Shown here piece by piece: positions 10,954 to 23,700 of a stretch of DNA of 64,000 nucleotides. The stretch spans positions 31,862,858 to 31,926,857 of the forward strand of contig OX387190.1 of assembly GCA_947561395.2 (NCBI GenBank), in the 5' to 3' direction. This DNA comes from Buxus sempervirens (Eukaryota; Streptophyta; Magnoliopsida; Buxales; Buxaceae). Under the pieces are notes generated by a model, which worked only from the letters and a program-made list of their open reading frames with translations, was not told the origin of the DNA and searched no databases. Each line of letters starts with the position of its first letter. Position 1 is the first letter of the stretch. The position numbers were made by a program, and so were the translations under genes.

Positions 10954-12889
10954 GCTGCTTCTAAGGCTCCACACCTCCTTTGACCTGCTTTCACCATAAA
11001 TAACACTTAACATTAGTTCATGGGCTTGCATCAGCCAAGAAGTGTATTTCTAAGTCCATAGTAGTTCAAAAGAAGTAAAAAAATGATGCAATGTTCAGCT
11101 TCTGGCCTACTCAAATATTACTGTAATCATACCCTCTACTTCAGTTGTTTTGGCTGCTTTAATAAAAAAGAAGCAGAAATAAGAAAATAAAAGAATATAT
11201 ATACGTTTGAACACCTATTGCATATGTAATCAACCATGTTTGTGCAAATGTGTGCCCATGACATATCAGTCCAGCAACATTGGCATAAAATCAGAAAATC
11301 ATCGCATAAAGAACAATCTAGGTTCCTGTATCAGCCCATGTTTGCAAAAACCAGTTCAAAGACACATTCACGGTCATTTAGCATTTAGGACCACATAGAA
11401 ATACCAGAAATGAGTAAGCAATACTTTGCGATGTAGGAAAGTGCAGGACAGATACAAGCATCTGTGCACCTAATTTTTAAGTGAACTTTCAGGGGCTGCC
11501 TGGAAAAATCCAAAACGCAGGTGTCTGTATTTTTAATGTAAATTGACTGGATTTTGGGATTTCTGATGTCTGGGCAGTTCATAAACTTAGCCTGAGCATT
11601 TTCACAAGGGCACAGCATGAACATTGATTTAGGTAAAATACCTTGTCCTGAATGGTTGAGACGAGCAAGACCGATGTAGTTCCACCATCTCAACCTATCA
11701 AAAACCATATCTTTAGTCACAAAGTCATGAACACGCATCAACTAAATATTGTGCATCCGCGTTTCCACAATGCCCAATTCCTGCCTTGTGAATCATGCCA
11801 TCCATAAGATATTACAAATCATTATCTAACCTGTGATGCAATTTTGAAATGTGTTTAGAGGAGACAGGACACTTTGCATCTATGAAGTTACGCTACACCA
11901 ATTTCTGTACCAACTAATTATAGCATTACAATAGAAAGTTAGAAACATCAATGCAAAGTAAACTCCTGATGTATTCTTGAGGTAAATAAAACATACCATC
12001 CAGTCCATCCCATATGACTGCTATACATATCGTATTCACTATGAGAAAATTTTCCGTTGCAACAAAATCCCTCTTTCTTCTATCCACCTAACATACAAGT
12101 TCCCTTCCTCACAATCTGCCAGTCTATACCATTGCAGCTTTATAACAGCGGACTGTTTTCACTTATGCACAAGAATGTTTTAATCTATTATCAATGTCCC
12201 AATTTCACATATACCCCATTTGCGTCTTCCTACTCTTCCATGATGCCTGCTAAAGTTAATAATCTGTTGGGAGAGGTCTAAATCAAAAACCATTAATCCA
12301 GTTCTCCAAGGCCTCATAAAACAACTGTTCCGAATCATAGAGAACCCTTTTTGTCTTCCTTTTGGGTCTATTTGTTTTTGGCCCCACGCATTTTATGAAA
12401 TAGATTAAGACAGACAAAATCAACTCTAGTGTTACCAGAAATACTTGTGAAGATAATATATAATTTCCATTTGCTTCTTATTTCTGTTTCTACTAGCTTT
12501 CCTGATTCTTCTCCTTTGTCTTTGATTTTCAAGTAGGTGTTCAAAGACCGTGCATTCTTGCCTGCATCTCAAACACTATCAACACTTGGTGGCTAGAGCA
12601 TCTCTGCCACCAAAAGAGGAATTCCTAGGACAGCCATTAAAGCCATTTTCAAACACAACACCCCACACACACCCCCCCACCCCCCAAAAAACACACAGAC
12701 ACACACAAAAGTGATAGAAATTAAAGAAGAAAAAACAGAATAAAAAGGAAAATACAAAGAAGAAAATAGGAAGCATAAAGAAAGATCCCAAAATAACAAT
12801 AACAAAATGGCGTATCCCAACTAGTTGAAGTCGTCAAGAAAAATCATATTCCTTCATCCCATCTATTGAATCCATATATTAAGTCAGAA
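10954..12889. other. Intergenic, no gene recognised
   Basis: I see no coding region here. A 118-codon open frame on the minus strand (11385-11741) has no recognisable motif and poor protein-like composition. 12655-12720 is a C- and CA-rich low-complexity patch. The start of the region probably includes the 3' end of the GH5 pseudogene. Confidence 0.5.
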
Positions 12890-13870
12890 TACAAGCATCC
12901 AAATCCTTTTTGCTTTACTCCATCTATGTTTTTCTTGGTCTTCATGTAGCACTCTTATGTCGCTCAATGAGTAGACCTTTACACATTTTCAAGATTGTCC
13001 CTTTAGAACTTCACTTTATGTACCTAGAGCTTATCAAAACCTATTTCTCTTGTACCATCTCATACTTGGGCTACACCTAAACACTCTTGGTTAAGTTCAT
13101 TCGTTTCATTATCTTTCGTCAGGCTTCCCAGACATCCATCTCAACATCCATATCTCTAAAATCATCATCTTGTGTATATGTTAATTTTTGTCGCTGAAAG
13201 TTATAATCCATAGATCATGCTAAGCCTGATAGTCATCCTATAACATTTTCATTTGAGTTTAAAGGAAACATGTTGACACATAATCATAATTCAAAAGCAC
13301 CTCTCCTTAAGCCATGTAACAGTAGTTTTAACAGAAACATTCTCATACAAAGTCATCGTTTTTACCTTCCCACAAAAACCAAAAAAAAATGCTGATCGAA
13401 GATCAAGAAACTTATTACTTTTACAGAACTTTTGATTCTTGATTCTTACATTGTTTCACCTATACTGTTAATTCCATGAAAGTAACACTCTATATACTCA
13501 GTATTAATTCAACTTTTTAAAAAGAAAAATTGTTTGCTTCCTAGATATCTTTATCTAAAATCTAACACTCTAACTTTGCACTTACTCCATCTCTACTTTC
13601 GTCCACAAAAATCGCATAATCTGCAAATAGCATAAAATATGGGACCATCCCTTAATATGAGTAGTTAGTTCATTCATAATTAAAGTAAGAAGATAGGGAC
13701 TTATAGCTAACCCTTAACTTAAACCTATAACTTCCAAGAACTTATTGTCTTGCTATCCATCACACTCACCCTAGGTAACACTCTCGTTCATCTTTAATAA
13801 CCTCAATGCATTTTATGATACTGTACGCCTATATCAATTAATATTCATCAAATTAAAGAGAAGAATTAGT
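12890..13870 (-). mobile_element. Decayed RTE-type LINE, reverse transcriptase remnant
   Basis: On the minus strand the stretch around 13560-13660 translates as YFMLFADYAIFVDESRDG, followed by VSAKLE. This matches the RTE-clade reverse transcriptase catalytic block (WCMLFADDIVLVDETR-like), with the second catalytic Asp changed to Tyr. Flanking sequence to 13870 fits the N-terminal side of the same domain, and to about 12890 the C-terminal side. The frame is broken many times, so this is an old fragment. The ends are approximate. Confidence 0.65.
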
Positions 13871-14614
13871 TACATGAACAATAGTAATTGGAAAAAAAAG
13901 CAGACAGAAAGAAACTTTATATCCACTGCCCTTTTTTTTCATATCCTACATTTTCCATCCATGGGTACCCAGAGGCATGCAGAATTAACAATCAGTAATG
14001 TTAATGGGTTGGCGTAAATTTGGTATTCATGCCTAGGGGAAATTGAAAAAGCCTCCCAGTATGCTAAGACAACCAACCAAGCTATCTGGCGACTTATACC
14101 TTTTTTCCCTCTTTAATGATCGTTCCCACTGTGTTTGAGAAGGTGTGAGACTATAGCAAACTTCTGCGTTCACAGAAAACATCTACATGCCAATGGCTAA
14201 ATAACGTAAAGATAACTCCTTTTTCTTTTTCTTCTTCTTCTTTTTTTTTGGGTGAAGCGTAAGGAAGAGAATTGAGAAACCCAAAAATAAATAACCAGCA
14301 ACAAAGATCGAAAAAAATCATCATGATTCTAATTAGCAGAATAAAACCAATCTAAAGGACCAGCAATCACAACCATAACCATAAAATATCATGTCCAGAT
14401 AATTACAAGAAAACAAAATATGAAATCTTCCTATAAAATCTATCAAAACGATGGGATGGACACCATAACTGTAATTTAAGTTCAACTGAAGCCTACGTAA
14501 ATCACAAATAAAGATAGAAATTCCTCATACTCTGTACTTCCTGTGATCATGAATTTTTTTTTTCATTGTAAGATGACGACTGATTACTGCCAAAGATAAA
14601 TGTCTACTAAATAA
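13871..14614. other. Intergenic, 3' flank of the hyccin gene
   Basis: AT-rich, with a pyrimidine run near 14220-14250. It probably contains the 3' UTR of the minus-strand hyccin gene in its right part. No other feature was seen. Confidence 0.4.
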
Positions 14615-15829
14615 TCATTTTGAAACTAAAAGAATCTCTGGTTTCTTAGCTTTGCTAGGTGTATTAGCATTTGAAGCAGCACTAGCAGATGCAGCTTCCT
14701 TTGCAGCCAAGCGCGCCCTGTTGTCAAGTTGAATCAGACTTCGCGTGGCCAAGATTGCCTGCGTGACCAGCTCATGGGACGCCCTAGCATACAAACGCCT
14801 CACTGCAACGGAAGCCGCATCCCTAACATCCTCCGAATTAAGAGGAGCCAACAGGCAGTGCCCTATAATTCTCAACAATGGCTGTAAAAGCTCCCATGGA
14901 AGCAGAATTCTCGCTCCTTTAGTAATCCCAGTTTCGTTGTCTTCTTCCCCCATCCCCAATTTCTTCATCTCTTCCACAGTATCTACAATATCCTCATTCT
15001 CCACCAAAATCGAATCTTCAGAGGAAATTTCATTTCCATCGCTGTTTTTATCAAACTCGTTCGCACAAGGGCAATTCTGTCCCGCCCACGCCGCAGCAAA
15101 CTGACATAGCTCGAGCTTGGACCAGCTCGGCATCTGAGAAATTTGCTTATAGTAGCAATCGAGTGCAACGCCGACAATTAGATTCCTTTTCGTCGACTTA
15201 ACAGCATCCTGTGGCTCAAGCGCCGGACAAAGAACGCCTACAGATGGCTTCGACGGTACGGAACGATGAGCCGGCTTGGTCCGAGGGGCGTGGTAAAGCG
15301 ACGGCTGAGACAAATCAGGAATGGTGACCAAGATAGGTTTACCAGCTCGGGATTTAGTTTCTGAAACATAGAGAGAGAGGAGAACGGCTTCGAAGCCAGC
15401 AAGAGAAGGGATCGGGTTCTGGGTAACCGAAGAAGTGACACGGGAGAGGTAAAGCCCGGCAACGAGGGGAATGACGGAGAGTACAACAAGGCGGAGGTCC
15501 GGATCGGAGGATTGGAAGGTTACGTAGAGCCACTCACAAAGAGGGTCATCTCCAGACCCAGAGAGAGGGTCGAACAGAGCAGAGGAGAGAGCTTCGTAGG
15601 CTTCGGAAGACTGGAGGAGAGATCGAGCCGGAGTATCGGAGTCAGCGAGAGAAGATATGGACGAAGAAGAAGAGGAAATGATGGAGGATAGGGCATTAAT
15701 GCGTTCGCGCGCTTTGGACATGGCTTCCCACCAGGTGTGCATGGGATCACGGTTATGGTTCGAATTAGGATTTGGATCCGACGAAGACGACGAAGGAGAA
15801 CCACCGATAATGTTCAGTTGAATCTCCAT
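14615..15829 (-). CDS. Hyccin (FAM126) family protein
   Basis: A single uninterrupted exon of 404 aa. Plant hyccin proteins (Arabidopsis HYC1 and HYC2) are the FAM126 subunits that help anchor phosphatidylinositol 4-kinase alpha at membranes together with TTC7 and EFR3-like partners. Seen here: a serine-rich N-terminus (SSIISSSSSSISSLADSD); a helical hyccin domain from about residue 75 to 340 with EWLYVTFQSSDPDLRLVVLS, VGVLCPALEPQDAVKSTKRN and VGVALDCYYKQISQMP; an acidic insert around residues 240-280; and an Ala/Lys-rich tail. The length is normal for the family. It is divergent from FabZ with 1.27 kb between start codons. The family call rests on remembered sequence pattern. Confidence 0.85.
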   Translation of the reverse strand: MEIQLNIIGGSPSSSSSDPNPNSNHNRDPMHTWWEAMSKARERINALSSIISSSSSSISSLADSDTPARSLLQSSEAYEALSSALFDPLSGSGDDPLCEWLYVTFQSSDPDLRLVVLSVIPLVAGLYLSRVTSSVTQNPIPSLAGFEAVLLSLYVSETKSRAGKPILVTIPDLSQPSLYHAPRTKPAHRSVPSKPSVGVLCPALEPQDAVKSTKRNLIVGVALDCYYKQISQMPSWSKLELCQFAAAWAGQNCPCANEFDKNSDGNEISSEDSILVENEDIVDTVEEMKKLGMGEEDNETGITKGARILLPWELLQPLLRIIGHCLLAPLNSEDVRDAASVAVRRLYARASHELVTQAILATRSLIQLDNRARLAAKEAASASAASNANTPSKAKKPEILLVSK

Positions 15830-17102
15830 TGCCGCTGCAGATGTGGTTCCAGTGGTGGGGTGTTCTACCGACGATATGCGAAAGCCTGTTTGGGTTTGCT
15901 TCGAATAAATGTTTGGGGTTGCATCGAATAAAGCAGTTTTTTTTTTTTTTTTTGGGTAATGAGAATAAAGCAGTTTTGAAAGCCAACTGGAAGCGCGAGT
16001 ACAATAAATAGATAATTTTGTTATATAAACATTATAAATTATTTTTTATAGGTAATTTTATTAATTTTGAGAATTAATAAGATTCTCATGTATATTTATA
16101 CACGTGTATGCTACAATGAATATGATATTTAGACGAACATCCTCTACAAGAAGTATTGTGCTACATCACAAATACAATAAGTTAGTATTACATTTTAATC
16201 TTTTTAAGAAATAAATTTATTAAGTGCATTTTTCCAAATTCAAGGGATCAATCAACATGCATTTGTACTATAATAGATGATTTTAATTAATGATATTCTA
16301 ATATTTGTATTTATAACAAAAAAAATGAAAGAAAATATCCAAAATTTGGTTCAACCCGAACCCAATATGCACCCGGTATGCACTCAAATAATATAATGTT
16401 TGAATTGAGTTTAGGTTAGTACTGACCAAGATAAGTTTAGTCTAATAATTCTTATATTAGGTTGAGCCCAAATGCATCATAACTCAACCCAACCACCCTA
16501 CTTACAGCTCAACCCTCACTACATCAAATTTAAATAAGTTAGAAATATTATAAATGTAACCAACAAGAAAAATTCTCTCGTTATTAACTAACTTATGTCG
16601 AGACTTACATAGGCTGCAATGATTTATTTGGCACATTACTGTTACTCTTAAAATAAATGCTTGCTACGGAGTGTTGAGAGGTGGTCTCTACTAGCCTTCA
16701 AAATCGTTCATACGGGGACTATGGACTCACTGAGTTCAACACTGAACTCTAAATGGCGGAAAACAGCTGCCGACTTCACTCGACACACACATGTTCACGG
16801 CTTTTTCAAAGCTAGACTGACGACTTCTTAATTTCGCTCTCCAACTCTCCGACTTCCAATTTCCCATTCGGATCAATCAGTGGAGCCCCGTCTGAGGGCC
16901 GTGCTCCCTCGGACTCGATTCGATCAAGACGTTGGAATCTCCGCTGTCGCTTACCTCCGGCACATATCATCCCTCTCATTCCCTCGTTAACTACGCCCGC
17001 CTCTGCAGCTTTAAATAGCCCGATCCGTATTTCTTTTCTCTCACCGTTCTTCTCTTTCGATCTCCCTCCTTCCTTCATCCCCCCCTCAAGGCTTTTTCAA
17101 TC
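15830..17102. other. Shared upstream region of hyccin (minus) and FabZ (plus)
   Basis: The two genes are divergent, so both promoters lie here. 16990-17100 is a pyrimidine-rich leader before the FabZ ATG. 16340-16520 is AT-rich with repeated AACCCAA-like words, as seen in hAT-derived MITEs, but no ends could be defined. I did not find a convincing TATA box for either gene. Confidence 0.45.
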
Positions 17103-19229
17103 ATGGAAGCTACGGCTTTCTCGAATTCCATTTTATCTCCGCTCCCTTCGCATTCATCTCTACCGCAAAACAATCTCAATCACTTCTTCTTACCCTACTC
17201 CCCTGCTTTACCTCAACGAAGAATCTCGTTTTCTCTAATCCACGTTCCTAACCCTAAACGTCGTAACCCTTCTTTCGAATCGAACAATCAAAGAACGCTC
17301 GTCACGCGCTGTTCCGTAAATTCGGAAGAGCATAAAGATGAACAGATTCCGATCGAGAAAAGTACGTTTCGTTTCGTGATCCCTTTTTGAAGTGTTAAGA
17401 TTTTCTTCTTTCTGGTTTCGATGAACCGGGTTTCTTTTCCCCTTTTTTTTTATGCCGTGGGTTGCTCGTTGCAGAGTATCCAGCATTTCCAACTGTAATG
17501 GATATTAACCAGATTCGACAGATTTTGCCCCACAGGTGAGACCTTTATTTTTGATAAGACACGCGCTGTGCTTGTATTTAGTGCATTTTACAATGCATAA
17601 TTTTGTTGTTGAAATATGAAGTTTAAATCCAAGTTTGCGTCTTTTATGTTTTTACTTAGAGCATTTTTTACTATTCTAATTTTAATCATACTACATTTGG
17701 CCCTGGTTTAGGTTCCCATTTCTTCTCGTGGATAGAGTGATCGAATACAATCCTGGAGTTTCAGCTGTTGCTATAAAGAACGTAACCATAAATGATAACT
17801 TTTTCCCCGGCCATTTTCCCGAGAGGCCGATTATGCCTGGCGTTCTTATGATTGAGGTATTGCTTATTGCCTCAGTTTCTCTCTCACGCACTCTCTCTCT
17901 CTCTATTTGGAAGTAACAAGGAGCAATACTGTTTGTATGTAAGGTTCTGGCATATCTTTGAATAATCCCTCTTCATTTGACTAGGCCTGTTTAAATTCAA
18001 TTGGCGATTTCTGAACTGTTGTGATAATATCGTAATGGGTTTTAGATTTTCTCAATCGTATGATTCATATGGGACTTTGTTCTTGTTCATTTTAGGGATT
18101 TAGAGTAATTTACTAATGGAATGCGTCAATGGCCTTTTCTTTAATATCTTACCTTAAAATACCTTTTTGACCAATCCCATTTCCTATCTCTGTCATATTT
18201 GGAGTTATGTTTTGTAATTGACAACTGAATTTTGTGTTTGTTCATGTCAGCTAATTTTTATTTCGAATTTTCTTGTAAAGTTGAAGTCGAGAGTGTGTAA
18301 TTTTATGGTTCTTAATATATATTCTCAGGAAACTATAAATTTTAAACCATGATATTAACTATCGACCCTGTACAAGCTGATGGCTTGTTACACTAAGACC
18401 ATGAGCTCACACAGCATTTGCGATATTTTCACCACGGACAAGATGGTGAGTTTTGAGTCTGATCAAGTATCCATGGTAATGAGTGCTATGAAATTTAGAT
18501 TTTTATTTGTGCTTTTTCCTTTTTCTGTGGCAATGTATAACCTTGAACATCTGAGGAAATGGTTTTGAAAATTAATATATGATGTTATTTCCGGCAGCAT
18601 ATAGCTTGTTTCCCAATAATAGTGATTCTTAGCCTGTATATTTTGTTTTTGTTATATGTCAAGATATTGGTGTGATTCTCTATTTTTGAAAATTTTCTTC
18701 CTGGATGGGTTGGCAGGGAGTATATATTTTTTTGTTTTTTCTGTGAAAGGGTTGTCAAGAAATGGTCCTAGATTTTTGTGGATATTATGAAGAACAATTT
18801 CCAAGTTGTGGTCTTGACATTGAAGCAGATGGTACCTCCTCCATGTCAATCTAATGTCCAAAGCAATACTATGTATATCAGGACAAGGGTGGCCATCTCC
18901 CTTGTCCAAGGTTGAGATATTGATCCATTCATAGGGTTCTTGTCCTCATCCTCTGCAATGATATAAATCAGATACGGAGTATCACACTCTTCATTACCCT
19001 ATAGCCTTTTCTCTGCTTGCTTTCTGTTGCAATTTTTTGTTGTAATGCTAGAAGACAACTTTTTGTAACTTGTTTCAGACTGGCTGATTTTGTGATTTGT
19101 GTGGGGCAATGCAAACACATGTTGTTTTTCCTTGCATGCTAGGGAAGATTTTTTTATGAGAGGACATTGAGAGGTAAGCCTTGAGCCATTGGAAAATCTG
19201 TCCATTATTCATCCATCACTTTGCAGGTA

Positions 19230-19262
<33 letters not shown>

Positions 19263-20694
19263 CATTACCCAGTAGCCTTTTCTCTGCTTGCCTCTTTTGC
19301 ACTTTTGTCTTGTAATGCTAGATTGTGATTTGTGATTTCATGCTGATCAATGCAAAGGCATGTTAGTTTTCCTTGCATGCTAGGGAAGAAGTTGCTTTTG
19401 AGAGCATATAGAGAGGTAAACCTTGAAGCATTGGAAATTCTGTCCCTTTCTCATCCAACACTGTTCTGTTAACTCTGTGTATGTTTGTGCATGCACACCT
19501 GTGATAGTACGTGTTTTTGATTTAATGTAGATCAATGCAAACGAGTCCTTCGCTTTCACAAAACATAAGTTTTGTAAAGAGGAGCTCATGTTAGTTTTAG
19601 TTACTATATTATGTATATGCTAGAATAGATGATAAAAGATTGTACCTCAAGACATTCTAAAATTGATATAAGAGCAGAAATTTGGGCCCCAAGAGAGGGG
19701 CTTCAAATGGCACGGGAAGCTGGAATTCATAGTTTGGAAGGGGAAATGGATTCAAAAGCAACAGTAATAGAAGTAAACAGAGATTATATCAAAGATCAGT
19801 ATCCCAATTTCAATATTTATGAGTGATATCAAGAACATACTGAATGAGGATTGGTGTGTAAATTTTGAACATGTATTTAGAGAAGCAAATATGTGTGCTG
19901 ACATTATAGTTAAGTTAGGTTACAACCTTAGTGCTGTAACGATATTACATGAACCACTAGATGATATCAGACAAATCATTGTTGACCAAAAATTTGAATC
20001 TTAATCATTTATGATCAAACATGATTTCACCCAATTATGTGGGTTTTTATTTCATGGGGTACGGATCCATCCAGGGCGTCTAGGGTACAGAACAATCCCC
20101 TTAATTACATCTCTAGAAAATTAGAGAAAACCCTTTGATTCTAACTTTACTTCATAAGTCTTGATTACTTGTATGGTTGGGAATCATTTGGTTTGTTTTA
20201 ATTGCGATTGAACCAGGTTTAATTTTTTTGGGTTGCCTACGTACCCAATTATTTGGGATCAAGTCATAACATAGTTCAAAAGTAATTTAAGTTTGAATTT
20301 AAGGTATTAGACTATAAAAGATCCTACCTTATATTTAATTTGGTTTATTTTAATTAATTGGATCATTAAGATCCGGTTCAATTAGGTTTAATTTGAATGG
20401 TTTAATGTTTAAGGCATTGGACCGTAAAAGATCATACCTTTGATTAAACCATTTGAGTTTAATTTGAATTAAATCACAAAAAGGAAACAGTTTGATTTGA
20501 AAAGATCTGATTTGATTTAATTTGAGTGGTTCAATTTCAAAGGCATTGTTTGCACCTAAAAAAAGTATTTATCTTTGATGGCGTGGCACTGTAGGCCATG
20601 TCCCAAGAGAACCCCAAAACAACAACAAAAAAAAGAGGTTTTAAATTAAAAAAATTGCATGGTCGTGCACATGCATGACCCTTGCCCGCCCCCC

Positions 20695-20727
<33 letters not shown>

Positions 20728-23700
20728 CAAAAAAAAAAAAAGAAAGAAAACAAAGAGGATCCTATCAGATAGAACACATCCTGTTAAGGATAACTAACAA
20801 AAGAAAATAAAATAAAATAAAAGGATAATCAAAAGAGGATTGCATGGGTCATACGCTTTATCTTGGAGTCGTAATTCTTCAAGAGAGGAAGGGGGACCAC
20901 ATGCCACGTCCCTCCTTTTTATTTAAAAGAAAAAGAGGGCAGAGAGAGGGAGCCAACGGCTCTCTCCCGATTCTTTGCCAATCATGGAGTGTGGGAAGTT
21001 ACAACTTCCCACACATGTTGCAACAAACCTACTTTTATAAAGAGGCTAAGTGATAAAGAGGAGGTTGGTTGGAAAAATGGTTGAAGAGGATACGGAGAGT
21101 TTAGAGATTGAAGAAAACAAAAGATAGCTTTGAAGGCTTGAACACTGCATCACAGAGAACAAAAGGTAAGAAATTACGTTTATCTTTTCTCTTATTTCCT
21201 TCAATATTCGCCCTTATCTCGAATTTTTCTTCGATTGATTCCAGAGAGTCAGGGACTCTCATTAGGATCACCTGGATTCTGTGTTTTAATTGGATTACAA
21301 TTAAAGATGAAGGGAATTTCAATCTTTTCCTTCAATTAAACAAATCTGAAGGGCCAGGGTTCTTTTCAAGACCACCTGGATTTCACAAAGATGAACTCCC
21401 AAAAAAAAGGAGAGTTGGGGACTCATGTTTGGATCACCCGGACTCCTATCAGAAACTACCCTAAAAAAAAGGAGAAGATGGTAGAATAATTTGTAAGCTC
21501 TCTAAAAGGAATTAAGATTGTTAAAACAAGTTTTTGGGTTGAAATCTGAATTTACAAGGCCAAAAATCGGCTAAAAATACTCAAAATTCGGCCAAAAACG
21601 AGTCTGCAAACATCCCGTGGTTGACATGTGGTAAAAATTGCAAATTCGAAGGCAAAATAGGGTTTTAATGCGTTGGGCCCAGTGACTTGGGCCGTGCGCC
21701 AGGCCCAAGTGCACAAACGGTTGGTGCATGGTCCTAGGCGCTAACACAGGCCCATGCGCCCCGTCTTAAACTTGTGCACCCCGCGACTCATCATTCAACC
21801 CGCACGCGGTCCGCCCCATCGACTCCGGCCCTGTACCCACGAGTACACCCAAGCTCATCGGTTTTAACCCGCGCGCACAAGCCCGTGTTCAATACCGGTC
21901 CGCACCCATCTCATCCGACCCGAGCAACAAACCAGTCCCGCTTCGCCAACCCACCCGAACAAATAAAAAAAAAGGATAACGAGCCGAGCTGGCCCATGCG
22001 CATAATGCGTGACTCGCGCATGCCTATTTCGGCCCAAACCCAGAAGTTCCGACCTGTTTCACCTTGCCCGGATGACCTGACCCAAACCATTTGACCCGCA
22101 AATAAACACAGGCCCAAATCGTCTGAACCATAAATTAGCCCGGTTTAACCCGAAATTGCGTGTTTTTGCTAATTTTAAACCTAATTTGACCCCAAAAAAT
22201 CCAAGAAAATTCATAAAAATCCCAGAAGTCTTCTAAAACCTAAATTCATCAAAATTACATCAAAACTGTGATGTAAAAATAAAATTGCTTTTCGTTTCCT
22301 CATAAAAGCATTTAAAACCACCAAAAGTGCTTTGAATCAACCTAAGATGTTTCCAAAAGTGTTCAATATTAGACCAAAAGGTCTCAAATCAATTGAACCA
22401 TTAAATTGATCCAAACCATAAATATTCTAAATTGGACCAAAATGTCCTAAAACTAAATTGAACCAAATTAAACTAAAACTAGACTAAAATTGTTCTTAAA
22501 CTAAAATAAACCAAAAACCTCTTAAATTGAACCAAATTCCACGCGCGCGGCCCAAGTCACCGGTCCAACACACTGAAAACCCATTTTTGCCCTCCTGTAA
22601 GCTTGGGCCTAATTCACGTCTGGGCCCAGCACGTTTAGTCTAAGTGTGCTTGGGCCTGTGCGCGGCCTAGCTTACACTCAGGGCGCGCGTGGGCCCAGAT
22701 CGCAGCCCAGAACACATAAAAAGTCAATTTTGCCCCTGTTTTTTATTCAAATTTGCAATTTCTACCATTTGTCGACCCTGAGACATTTTCAAACTCGTTT
22801 TTGGCCATATTTCGCGTATTTTTGACCGATTTTTAACTCTGTAAACTTAGATTTCAATCCAGAAACTTGTTTTAATAATTTTAGTTCATTTTAGGGAGCT
22901 TACAAATTATTCCACTCTCTTCTCCTTTTGTTAATGGTAGTTTCACATAGGATTCCGGGTGACCCAAATATGAGTCCCCGACTCTCCTTTTTTTTGGAGT
23001 TTATCTTGTGAAGTCCAGGTGGTCCTAAAAAGAACCCCTGGCCCTTCGGATTTCTTTAATTGAAGGAAGCGATTGAAATTCCCTTCATCTCTAATTGTAA
23101 TCCAATTAAAACACAGAATCGAGGTGACCCTAATGAGAGTCCCTGACTCTCTGGAATCAATTGAAGAAAAATTTGAGATAAGGGAGAAGATGGAAAGAAA
23201 TAAGAGAAAAGATAAACGTAATTTCCTACCTTTTTGTTCTCTGTGATGCAGTGTTCAAGCCTTCAAAACTATCTCCTGTTTTCTTCAATCTCTAAACTCT
23301 CTGTATCATTTTCAACCCTTTTTCCAACTCCCTCCTCTTTATCACTTAGCCTATTTATAAAAGTAGGTTTGTTGCAACATGTGTGGGAAGTTACAACACT
23401 CCACAATTGGCAAAGAATCCGGAGAGAGCCATTGGCTCTCTCTCTCTCTGCCCTCTTTTTCTTTTAAATAAAAAGGAGGGGGGACGTGGCAAGTGGTCCC
23501 CCCTTCCTCTTTTGAAGAAGTACGACTCCAATATAAATCGTACAACTCATGCAATCCTCTTTTGATTATCCTTCTTTTTTTTGCCCTTTTGTTAGTTATC
23601 CTCAACAGGATTTGTCATATCTTATAGGACCCTCTTTGTTTTCCTTTTTTTTTTAATTAAAAAGGAGAGAGAGGGGGGGATGTGGCATGTGGTCCCCCCT

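Larger units (their letters stand above)
20748..23640. mobile_element. Foldback / Mutator-like element with arms of about 0.9 kb in FabZ intron 3
   Basis: The left arm (about 20748-21670) is the reverse complement of the right arm (about 22725-23640), with clear similarity along the whole length. Examples are GGATAATCAAAAGAGGATTG, TTGCAACAAACCTACTTTTA and CTTGAACACTGCATCACAGA, each present at 20.8-21.2 kb and in complement at 23.2-23.6 kb. The centre (about 21675-22720) has no transposase and is partly GC-rich with repeated GGCCCA words. Long arms without coding capacity fit a non-autonomous Mutator-like or foldback transposon. Two related sequences inserted head to head is the alternative. 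Ends and target duplication were not resolved, because the outer borders run into C, CT and A tracts. Confidence 0.7.

Noticed and set aside
11385-11741. 118-codon open frame on the minus strand
   Set aside because: No recognisable domain, no splice context, and composition not typical of a conserved protein.
17235-17492. Open frame antisense to FabZ exon 1
   Set aside because: Shadow of the real gene on the other strand.
21774-22094. 106-codon Pro/Ser/Thr-rich open frame in the centre of the foldback element
   Set aside because: Low complexity and without any transposase or host motif. It looks like a product of the base composition.
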